64,000 nt of DNA from Liolophura sinensis (taxonomy: Eukaryota; Mollusca; Polyplacophora; Chitonida; Chitonidae), in the NCBI RefSeq assembly GCF_032854445.1, contig NC_088306.1, positions 30,287,764-30,351,763 on the forward strand, given 5' to 3'. Positions 58,301-62,545 of this stretch are shown one piece after another. The translations under genes were made by a program, and so were the position numbers. Positions within the stretch are counted from its first letter, which is position 1. Every line of letters starts with the position of its first letter. The notes beneath the pieces are model-generated. The model was not told the origin of the DNA, did not search any database, and worked only from the letters and a program-made list of their open reading frames with translations.

Positions 58301-59684
58301 ATCAACAGCCTCTCCTACCAATGACTGGATATAATCAACAGCCTGTCCTACCAACGACTGTGTACAATCAACAGCCTCTCCTACCAATGAATGTATATAA
58401 TAACAAAATTAGAGTCTTACTACTGATTTCTTTTCCGCCAAATGACCTCAATGTTAGTAGCCCGAATAGGACTTGAAGAAGGCTGCTAAATAGGTAAGAG
58501 TTCATTTACTTACTTATTAATTCTGTTCATTTATTTTACCGCGCTTTAACTATCAAGCTGTTTTATGTATGTGAAGACGATCAGGTTTGTAGGTTGAAGA
58601 ATTCTGAGGTCATAGAAACCACCGCCTTCGCCATGTGGCTGACATCCTGACTTACGGCCGTAATCGAGGCTCTGGGAGTTGTTTTCAACCTGAGACGTCA
58701 GTGACGAGATGGTAATTGTTAGTGGGGCATGGTAGATCACCACAGTCTTTTTTTACATTGACGCTGGAATCAACCGTTCTTAAAAGTGACATTGGTGACG
58801 TCGTCGTGACCTGTGATCTATTCCACTTTCCTTAAAGTAATTTCCATGTCATGATTTACTCCATTGATTTTGAAATGTTTATGGTTTTAAAAATTCGCCC
58901 AGTTACACAGCATAAAGCACCTTATCAAAGATACCGTGGCTCTGGAATGTTGTCAGGAGAGATTATTTTTCTAGGGAAAGAAAAATGGGGAGATTGTGAG
59001 TGAGCCATGCGAGAGTCGTTTAAGTGCTGGAGTGAAGGTAACTGTCAATACTTCATATAATCTGTCTTCGATTCTGACCATGGTTTGGTAGGCCTAGTGG
59101 TAATATCATCACATCAGTTTGAATTTGGCCAGTCTGACCATGCTGAATTATGGACATAATCACCATAATGCTGATCGCCATCGCATAATGAAATATTCTT
59201 GTGTAGGTGGTTCGATGGGAGAAGGCACATTTGCACGGTTCTTCTTGGCATAATGTATGTCCTGGCTACAACCCTATGCACTTCCTTTCTTAGAAAAATA
59301 TAGTTCAACATCATGCAGATTTTATTTTGTTTCGTTTACTGGATTATAAGCGCAAGAAATTGATCAAAGAAATTAAATGCCGTTAGAATGTAAACAGGAG
59401 AAAATTAAATTCTTCTTGCTTAAGTCTCAGGTTTGGAATATTTCACCTTTACGACGGCAATGAGGTGTTTCTTAGGGGAGAAATCGAAGGCCAACTTTAC
59501 CACTGATACCACTTCCTCATTTATTTATTTATTGGTTTATTACAGTGTATACATGTACATATATTTTATATTTTTACATTTTTCACACACTTATTCGAGT
59601 TTAAAGGGTAAGATACTTACCACCGGCACCGAGCACAGAGCAGACTTGGCCAAAAATGATGGTCATAATCACCACGGAACGCAT
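22302..59684 (-). CDS. multi-exon gene: secreted EB/mucin-like modular protein
   Basis: This entry spans the whole minus-strand gene; the exons are listed separately. Order 5' to 3': a signal-peptide exon at 59.68 kb, three mucin-like linker exons (55.9, 53.6, 53.4 kb), then three tandem blocks. Each block has exon A' (six Cys), B' (four Cys), an EB-type exon (six Cys), an uncertain fourth exon and a Thr/Pro linker. Two older A-B pairs (28.6-23.8 kb) and another linker (22.3 kb) follow. Nearly all exons are phase 1-1 with GTAAG-like donors, so any can be gained or lost without shifting the frame. Such proteins are often auto-named 'prion-like-(Q/N-rich) domain-bearing' or EB-module proteins in molluscs. 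A soluble or cell-surface pattern-recognition or mucosal role is possible but inferred. The 3' end was not found. It could also be more than one gene. Confidence 0.6.
22440..22710. repeat. tandem repeat of about 85 bp, 3-4 copies
   Basis: GAGGAAACCGGGGAAA, AAACCCTTGTAAACC and TATCGTACTT recur in order. A similar 'GTAAAACAAA...CCT' style repeat occurs in the triplicated intron at 33.5-33.8 kb. Confidence 0.7.
22762..22830 (+). mobile_element. SINE-tail-like fragment
   Basis: Contains GGCTTAACGCCACACAGGCA followed by ATATTTCAGCC, a phrase typical of another molluscan SINE tail. No head is visible. Confidence 0.4.
23842..23961 (-). CDS. Cys-rich exon B, copy 2 of older pair
   Basis: A 120-nt phase 1-1 exon between acceptor TTCTGCCAG and donor GTAAGAAT. 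It encodes KTPAEKDLASC followed by KCTCKTGYTTESDNSTLC. The four Cys in the pattern C-x(9-11)-C-x-C-x(12-15)-C resemble the second half of an EB/EGF-like module. It is homologous to the exon at 27527-27643 and to the three B' exons. Confidence 0.7.
23966..24300. repeat. intron segment duplicated at 27.66-28.04 kb
   Basis: AGATATAAATGTAAAC and AACATATTTTATTTAGG occur in the same order in both introns. This shows that the A-B exon pair was duplicated with its intron, longer ago than the 7-kb units. Confidence 0.7.
24494..24694 (-). CDS. Cys-rich exon A, copy 2 of older pair
   Basis: A 201-nt phase 1-1 exon (acceptor TTCATTTTCAG, donor GTAATGTT). It reads LYLDDNCTGTNDNIAVANAE, then YCQPATGEAVVGETCKDTDK, and ends CVSFGG. 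Six Cys are present. It is homologous to the exon at 28359-28559 (about 75% identical by eye) and more distantly to the A' exons. The conserved core 'D.CTG.ND' and 'ATGEA.VG..C' marks a shared extracellular module, EB-like in spacing. The exact domain family is uncertain. Confidence 0.75.
25404..25602 (+). mobile_element. SINE, partial head
   Basis: Body CCATAATGCTGGCCGCCGTC and tail GAGTACGGCGTAAAACACC with AAATAAATAAATAAA. A C-homopolymer of about 14 lies at 25487-25500. Lies in an intron of the minus-strand gene. Confidence 0.8.
25603..27526. other. intron, no further exon found
   Basis: The block at about 25855-25930 (ACTGGTTCGGCAGTGTCGC) resembles 29000-29070, extending the older duplication. 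Otherwise no coding signal. Confidence 0.4.
27527..27643 (-). CDS. Cys-rich exon B, copy 1 of older pair
   Basis: A 117-nt phase 1-1 exon (acceptor CCTTCTTTCAG, donor GTAAG). It reads KTPIAKNKASCTEVDGQNKC and then TCNSEYVVDSVTTTLC. Four Cys in the same spacing as its paralogue at 23.9 kb. The pairing with an upstream A exon is also conserved. Confidence 0.7.
28359..28559 (-). CDS. Cys-rich exon A, copy 1 of older pair
   Basis: A 201-nt phase 1-1 exon. It reads LYLDDSCTGTKDNIVVDNAE, then YCQPATGEAVVGDTC and CVSFGG. The same length as its 24.5-kb paralogue shows that no indels have been tolerated. The donor is GTATAAG, weaker than the GTAAG used elsewhere. Confidence 0.75.
29183..29665. mobile_element. 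MITE with 21-bp perfect terminal inverted repeats
   Basis: The left end TACTTAGGCCCCATTCCACA(G) and the right end (C)TGTGGAATGGGGCCTAAGTA are exact inverse complements over 21 bp, 483 bp apart. No transposase is encoded; a 72-codon frame inside has no domain. The superfamily is not assigned. The outermost TA could be the target-site duplication. Confidence 0.8.
29690..30680 (+). mobile_element. decayed BEL/Pao-type retrotransposon pol fragment
   Basis: Reading across frames gives DSPLSDSLSSRWDQWRRHL at about 29850, then RMAPAKTLEVPSLELTAG at about 30080, then the open stretch IRVNAQLGIELEIPDLSEVF followed by WADGTYCVLDIL. Near 30530 comes LQRFSSWRRAIASCLRVKAK. The 'K.R.AP.K...+P.LELTA' box followed by 'FW.D......I' is the reverse transcriptase/RNase H junction typical of BEL/Pao elements. 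'FSSW..L.R..A..LR' occurs upstream of their integrase. Frameshifts and stops are frequent. No LTRs were found, so this is a fragment. It abuts the MITE on its left. Confidence 0.65.
31295..31339 (-). CDS. mucin-like linker exon, block 1
   Basis: A 45-nt phase 1-1 exon reading PPTDATVSTTTDNTG. It is more diverged from the other linkers than those of blocks 2 and 3 are from each other. Confidence 0.6.
31668..31875 (-). mobile_element. SINE fragment, block 1
   Basis: Reverse-orientation tail GAGTGCTTAGGGTTTTACGT and body (GTGCTGAGACGACTGACCGA). It is homologous to fragments at 38.73 and 46.38 kb, and to the SINE at 54.6 kb in the opposite orientation. Confidence 0.65.
31895..32120. repeat. 36-bp tandem repeat, block 1
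   Basis: TTAATGCT, AACGCCTATTTTAAGGTT and GCACTATCCC recur about six times. Shorter arrays lie at 38.94-39.08 and 46.60-46.77 kb. Confidence 0.7.
32390..32830. repeat. 27-bp satellite, block 1
   Basis: Degenerate unit AATGAGCCTATTCCGTCAGA plus CGATAGC, about 16 copies. Confidence 0.85.
33053..33182 (-). CDS. uncertain fourth exon, block 1 (acceptor changed)
   Basis: Reads EGETCVTDPAETFVAEVTTC then SIGLACAECPETIENTKKA. In blocks 2 and 3 the acceptor is TTTTTTAG before TCACGGGC. Here the same place is TTTTATTCATGGGC, so the AG is lost. The next AG (GGGCATAG, before TTGCTGAG) keeps the frame and removes four codons. The 3' border is unclear, because the only GT near the end does not give phase 1. 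If unspliced, the frame runs on to a stop with a hydrophobic tail (SLLYLLLFSKISITY). Confidence 0.4.
33341..33466 (-). CDS. EB-type Cys-rich exon, block 1
   Basis: A 126-nt phase 1-1 exon, acceptor TTTCCAACAG and donor GTAAGAAG. It reads TVGDTCTGVNDCIKTNQECP, then KCQCRANTQLVEGEC. Six Cys are spaced C-x5-C-x6-C-x8-C-x-C-x11-C, close to the EB module. The product is extracellular if the signal exon is joined. Confidence 0.75.
33860..33964 (-). CDS. Cys-rich exon B', block 1
   Basis: A 105-nt phase 1-1 exon, acceptor GTTTCTTCAG and donor GTAAGTAC. It reads NIAANSSIASCDTANKCVC then SEGYVVDTTSTLC. Four Cys, homologous to the B exons at 23.9 and 27.6 kb. An Asn-Ser-Ser sequon is present. Confidence 0.75.
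34827..35015 (-). CDS. Cys-rich exon A', block 1
   Basis: A 189-nt phase 1-1 exon, acceptor GTTTTATTAG and donor GTAAGCGG. It reads LFLGDDCTGSNDVIRVTSAT, then SHKRLGNSFCKATGEAAVGE and CTGGLTCYSYGG. Six Cys. The core is shared with exon A. Identical in protein sequence to block 2. Confidence 0.8.
35150..36285. repeat. 30-bp minisatellite in intron, block 1
   Basis: Unit GGTGACACTGGTCATAATGA plus TGACACTGAT, with 12-, 18- and 24-bp subunit variants; about 38 units. Because the units are multiples of 3, both strands stay open over long stretches (Asp/Ser/Gly-rich and Val/Ile/Met-rich on plus, His/Gln/Cys-rich and Ile/Ser/Val-rich on minus). I treat these as spurious. Confidence 0.9.
36290..37690. 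other. intron, relic of a linker exon
   Basis: At 37250-37380 the flank of a linker exon (GATCTACAAAAACATTCACA...) is present but the coding part is missing. Otherwise nothing recognised. Confidence 0.4.
37690..37907 (+). mobile_element. SINE at border of blocks 1 and 2
   Basis: The head starts GTGGGCGAGGTGGTTATCGT and has a B-box-like GAGTTCAATTCC. The body has CCACCATACTGCTGATAGCC. Copies occur at the same place in blocks 2, 3 and the partial units. Confidence 0.75.
38342..38386 (-). CDS. mucin-like linker exon, block 2
   Basis: A 45-nt phase 1-1 exon reading SVTDATVPVTAENTG. Identical to that of block 3. Confidence 0.6.
38728..38935 (-). mobile_element. SINE fragment, block 2
   Basis: Reverse-orientation tail GAGTGCTTAGGGTTTAACGT and body, as in block 1. 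Confidence 0.65.
39080..39870. repeat. 790-bp segment shared with 46.77-47.55 and 53.77-54.42 kb
   Basis: Begins AAAGATGGCTGTCAAAAACC and ends near AAGGCCATATTATAATACAA. Absent from block 1. No coding capacity; a 71-codon frame inside has no domain. Confidence 0.75.
39950..40490. repeat. 27-bp satellite, block 2
   Basis: Same unit as block 1 (GAGCCTATTCCGTCAGACGA), about 20 copies. Confidence 0.85.
40731..40869 (-). CDS. uncertain fourth exon, block 2
   Basis: Acceptor TTCTTTTTTAG. Reads TGIVAEGETCVTDPAETF, then CAECPETIENTKKKA with one Lys more than the other blocks (nine T instead of six on the plus strand, so the frame is kept). If the exon is read through, it stops soon after SMLP. The lower border given is an AG/GTTACT donor, which ends in phase 2 and does not fit the next linker. 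Confidence 0.4.
40977..41102 (-). CDS. EB-type Cys-rich exon, block 2
   Basis: 126 nt, phase 1-1. Same protein as block 1 (TVGDTCTGVNDCIKTNQECP...). No difference in the coding part was seen. Confidence 0.75.
41496..41600 (-). CDS. Cys-rich exon B', block 2
   Basis: 105 nt, phase 1-1. Same protein as block 1. Confidence 0.75.
42469..42657 (-). CDS. Cys-rich exon A', block 2
   Basis: 189 nt, phase 1-1. Same protein as block 1, with a silent change near its start (GTGCAGTCG to GTACAGTCG on plus). Confidence 0.8.
42792..43928. repeat. 30-bp minisatellite in intron, block 2
   Basis: Almost the same length and order of units as block 1, unlike the block 3 array, which is rearranged internally. 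Confidence 0.9.
45334..45551 (+). mobile_element. SINE at border of blocks 2 and 3
   Basis: Virtually identical to the copy at 37.7 kb, so it was duplicated with the block, not inserted anew. Confidence 0.75.
45986..46030 (-). CDS. mucin-like linker exon, block 3
   Basis: 45 nt, phase 1-1, SVTDATVPVTAENTG, as in block 2. Confidence 0.6.
46384..46585 (-). mobile_element. SINE fragment, block 3
   Basis: Reverse-orientation tail and body, the counterpart of 38.73 kb. Confidence 0.65.
47640..48190. repeat. 27-bp satellite, block 3
   Basis: Same unit and order as block 2. Confidence 0.85.
48115..48405. repeat. 143-bp tandem duplication private to block 3
   Basis: GTACCTATAGTGAATGGGCC to TCATAAAGGATTCT occurs twice in a row here and once in block 2. 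The two copies differ at about one base, so the event is very recent. Confidence 0.85.
48549..48687 (-). CDS. uncertain fourth exon, block 3
   Basis: Acceptor TTCTTTTTTAG. Reads TGIVAEGETCVTDPAETF, then CAECPETIENTKKARR. Read through, it ends after a hydrophobic stretch (SLLYLLLFSKISITY) and a stop at about 48470. It could be an alternative terminal exon. As an internal exon its phase does not fit. Confidence 0.4.
48795..48920 (-). CDS. EB-type Cys-rich exon, block 3
   Basis: 126 nt, phase 1-1. Same protein as blocks 1 and 2. Confidence 0.75.
49302..49403 (-). CDS. Cys-rich exon B', block 3 (one codon shorter)
   Basis: 102 nt, phase 1-1. A 3-nt deletion removes one Asp (IASCTANKCVC instead of IASCDTANKCVC), leaving all four Cys and the frame intact. 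Confidence 0.75.
50266..50454 (-). CDS. Cys-rich exon A', block 3
   Basis: 189 nt, phase 1-1. One replacement against blocks 1 and 2 (AVGEECTGG for AVGEDCTGG), conservative. Confidence 0.8.
50589..51705. repeat. 30-bp minisatellite in intron, block 3
   Basis: Same unit as blocks 1 and 2 but with different unit order in its first half and several lost or added units. One minus-strand frame stays open for 166 codons. Confidence 0.9.
52650..52830 (+). mobile_element. SINE at right end of block 3
   Basis: The head is truncated. The body has CCACCATGATGCTGATCGAC. More diverged than the copies at 37.7 and 45.3 kb. Confidence 0.65.
53318..53434 (-). CDS. mucin-like linker exon with expanded Thr repeat
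   Basis: A 117-nt phase 1-1 exon (acceptor TTTTTGTAG, donor GTAAGCAA). It reads TTAGTTTGTTTSTTTGTTTG and ends DATIPVTAENTG. The Thr-rich part comes from a 12-bp repeat (GGCACCACGACA type), absent in the other linkers, so the stalk has grown by slippage. A dense O-glycosylation site is expected. Confidence 0.65.
53618..53659 (-). CDS. mucin-like linker exon
   Basis: 42-nt phase 1-1 exon reading PPTDATSTTTTDTG. Lies 180 bp upstream, in transcript order, of the expanded linker. The two are tandem duplicates with their intron. Confidence 0.6.
54626..54995 (+). mobile_element. full-length tRNA-derived SINE, second family
   Basis: The tRNA-like head GGATAGCACAGTTGGTAGAG and a B-box-like region (GGTAGATCC...GGATCAATCC) are followed by a body of about 250 bp. 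The tail is GAGTACGACGTTAAACCCCA followed by (CACT)n. Its body includes TAAGTCGTCTCAGTGAAGCA, found reversed in the 31.7, 38.7 and 46.4 kb fragments. Confidence 0.85.
55215..55440 (+). mobile_element. SINE, first family, near full length
   Basis: Head GTGGGCGATGTGGTTATCGT, body CCATAATGCTGATCGCCGTC, end AGTGAAGTATTCTTGTGTA. Confidence 0.75.
55866..55910 (-). CDS. mucin-like linker exon nearest the signal exon
   Basis: 45-nt phase 1-1 exon reading PPTDATVPVTAENTG. The next recognised exon upstream is the signal-peptide exon. The intron between them holds the 33-bp minisatellite. Confidence 0.6.
56110..58395. repeat. 33-bp minisatellite, open on both strands
   Basis: Unit CCAATGACTGGATATAATCA plus TCAACCTCTCCTA, about 60 copies. 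Two blocks each start with the same flank of about 200 bp (55963-56165 and 56545-56760). 33 is a multiple of 3, so an 11-residue repeat runs open on each strand: minus 453 codons (56550-57911, SLVGEVDDYIQ) and plus 324 codons (56906-57880, PMTGYNHQPLL). It lies inside the first long intron. No signal peptide or splice sites mark either frame as a gene. Confidence 0.9.
58402..58800. repeat. diverged duplication unit fragment
   Basis: Resembles 36868-37260 (CTTGAAGAAGGCTG, AAATAGGTAAG, GACGTCAGTGACGAGATGGT) at much lower identity than the blocks share, so the array has an old history. Confidence 0.7.
59150..59215 (+). mobile_element. SINE tail fragment
   Basis: Contains CACCATAATGCTGATCGCCA followed by TCGCATAATGAAATATTCTT. 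Confidence 0.6.
59621..59684 (-). CDS. signal-peptide exon of the Cys-rich gene
   Basis: Minus-strand ATG at 59684-59682, directly preceded by an acceptor-like TTTCATTTTAACAG. The protein would start MRSVVIMTIIFGQVCSV followed by LGAGG: one basic residue, a hydrophobic core and small residues for cleavage. The exon ends GGTGCCGGTG before GTAAGTATC, in phase 1, which is the phase every downstream exon of this gene needs. This fit in orientation, phase and secretion supports it as the first coding exon. A 5'-UTR exon probably lies further upstream. RNA evidence would be decisive. Confidence 0.6.
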
Positions 59685-60039
59685 CTGTTAAAATGAAACC
59701 AAAACTTTGACTTTTCCCTAGTATAGACATGATAGCTATGGAGTATTCAAATCATTGACTCTGAGCCAAACTACATTACATTCTGAAAACGCTTATAAAG
59801 TTGTAATATTAAAATGATTTTACGGCCAATGGGCGGTACGTTGAAATTATAGTGGCTTTACCAGCACTTTTTTTGAAAGTACCAACACAACGTTATGGCA
59901 GTGTTGATTGTAGTCTTTGGGTATTATATTACGTCACAGAAGGGTTGTGATGCGATGGTTAACATTTAACGATCTGTGCAACTAAAAAAGAGTAAAAGGT
60001 GCCTTTTATTCGATGTTTAAAGATTAAACGTCGAATAAT

Positions 60040-60835
60040 TCGTATCACGGCCTGCGGGCGTTATGCTGTGACCAGAACAATGCATGTCACGCCCCCAGCG
60101 TTGTGTTCTGACTAGAATATGTTGTGTCACGTCCTGCGGGTATTGCGTTGTGACCAGAATAAATCGTGTTACGGCCTGTGGGTGTTGTGTTGTGTTGTGA
60201 CAAGAATAAATCATGTCACGGCCTGCGAGTGTTGTGTTGTGAACAGAATAAGTTACATCGTGTATTATGACCAGAATAATTCGAGTCACGGTCTACGGGT
60301 GTTGCACTGTCACCAGAATAAGTCGTGACAGTCTGTGAGTGTAGCCTTCTGACAAGAATAGGTGTCACAGCCTGTGGATGTAGCGTTGTGACAAGAATAG
60401 GTGGTGACACAGCCCGTTGGTGTTTCGTTGTGGACAGAATGTCACGGCCTGTAAGTGTTGTTTTGTGACCTGAATAAGTCGTGGCACAGCCTGTGGGTGT
60501 ATCGTTGTGACCAGAACAAGTTAGATCGCCACCTGTCGTTGTTGCGTTGTGACAAGAATAGGTGGTGACATAGCCTGTTGGTGTTTCGTTGTGGACAGAA
60601 TAACTCGTGTCACGGCCTGTGAGTGTTGTTTTGTGACCTGAATAAGTCGTGTCACAGCCTGTGGGTGTAGCGTTGTGACCAGAACAAGTTAGATCGCCGC
60701 CTGTCGGTGTTGTGTTGTGACAAGAATAGGTGGTGACATAGCCTGTTGATGTTGTGATGTGGACAGAATAACTCGTATCACGGCCTGCGGGTGTTGTTTT
60801 TTGACCAGAACAACTGATAGAATAAACTCCATGTT
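60040..60835. repeat. 56-bp minisatellite with 168-bp higher order
   Basis: Units contain GTCACGGCCTGTGAGTGTTG, then TTGTGACCAGAATAA variants. The triplet containing GTGGTGACATAGCCTGTTGG recurs at 60562 and 60730 (168 bp), and at 60401 with a 7-bp deletion. A 208-codon minus frame (60216-60842) is open across it but looks like repeat translation. Confidence 0.85.
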
Positions 60836-61561
60836 TTTCCAAATATTTCCTAACCGAAACAGGGATTCAATCCGTGCTTTGAGAGTCTTCGGGACTGAGT
60901 AGCGTCTTATTAAACTTTTGAACCACTACTTACTCGTCTTTAGAATTGCATGTCATAGCCACATTGCTGCAGTTATATTTGTTTCTTAAATATTTATTAC
61001 TATTTTATTTATTTAGATATTTTTTAATCAGTAAAATAGATAATAGGCCGGAATTGATCGGCAGCGTGTGACGAATTTTCAACCATCAACATAGTAATTA
61101 TGTAATCAGTGCCTGTGTGGATTGGATATACATTGTGATCATCCCATTGGAACTCACTGCTTCCAGTCATTTCACAAGAAAACCAGAAATGTAACCAGAA
61201 TACCACAGTTTAAATATGGACATATAGTGTGGTTTGAATTCTGTTGGGGTCACCCGAAACTGGATTACGGATCATCTATACGAATCCGTATACCAAATAT
61301 GAAATATTTATCTGAGGAGAACTGCTATATGGTGTCAAAACAAAAGATTTACAAACTACTTATTTATTAACTTGTTCGCCGTGCTCAAGATTTTTATTTT
61401 ATTTTATTGATAAGACGGTGGTAGCTTATATAAGAGTCGCTCACGAACAGTCTGAAAACAGGCTTTGACTATGCATAATCTTTTTTTGAATCCATTCATT
61501 GATTTATTTTATTTGTGTGTTTATTTTTTTATGTATTTGATAGTGTTATTAGTGATGTTCA

Positions 61562-62105
61562 TTCACCGGTTACGTGTGACCATTTGTCAACTATCACACT
61601 GTCGTCGCTGCTCTCTGTGTTGTAGCCGAATCTCACCGGTTACGTGTGACCATTTGCCAACTATTACACTGTCGTCTTGCCCTCTGTGTTGCTGCCGAAT
61701 CTCACCGGTTACGTGTTACCATTTGCCAACTATCACACTGTCGTCGCTGCTCTCTGTGTTGTAGCCGAATCTCACCGGTTACGTGTGACCATTTGTCAAC
61801 TGTCACACTGTCGTCTTGCCTTCTGTGTTGTAGCCGAATCTCACCGGTTACGTGTTACCATTTGCCAACTATCACACTGTCGTCGCTGCTCTCTGTGTTG
61901 CTGCCGAATCTCACCGGTTACGTGTGGCCATTTGCCAACTGTCACACTGTCGTCTTGCCTTCTGTGTTGTAGCCGAATCTCACCGGTTACGTGTTACCAT
62001 TTGCCAACTATCACACTGTCGTCGCTGCTCTCTGTGTTGTAACCGAATCTCACCGGTTACGTGTGACCATTTGTCAACTGTCACAGTGTCGTCTTGCCCT
62101 ATGTT
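61562..62105. repeat. 70-bp minisatellite, about 8 copies
   Basis: Unit TCACCGGTTACGTGTGACCA, TTTGCCAACTATCACACTGT and CGTCGCTGCTCTCTGTGTTG plus TAGCCGAATC. Two variants (GCTGCTC and TTGCCT) tend to alternate, suggesting 140-bp higher-order units. Confidence 0.9.
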
Positions 62106-62109
62106 TTGT

Positions 62110-62540
62110 AGCTCAGTACTGTAAGTGTATATCACTTATATGATGGTGGGTAGCGTATTGAGTGGAACACAGCGCAAAGACCTCTTCATACAGAGGCTTC
62201 CCTGTCAGCCAGAATTGTTCCTCTGAGAGACTTTGACTTGTCGCTCAGAATTTGTTGAGGCCTCTAATGCTTAGTCTGTAAACGTCTAATTGTATTTACT
62301 GAATCCTCAATTGTCTCAACTTTGTGTCTGTCCTCTACAAACAAGAAAAAGGGAAGACGACTGTAGACTGCCGAATTCTCATATTTACTTTTTAAATGAA
62401 TGATCAGAGAGGAAAGGCATGAGCGGAAACGGGCATAGTTGCTTTTATTTCCATCGTAAGTTGATCTGGTAATGTACGAATTTCGTTCAAAAAGACGTAA
62501 TGGCTATTTTTCCGTTTTCAGGTAGGTAATTGTAATTGTT
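62110..62540. other. no gene seen
   Basis: Unique-looking AT-rich sequence between the 70-bp repeat and the LINE. Confidence 0.4.
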
Positions 62541-62545
62541 TCTTT

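Noticed and set aside
60216-60842. 208-codon Thr/Ser/Tyr-rich frame
   Set aside because: Made wholly of the 56-bp repeat; no signal peptide or splice sites.
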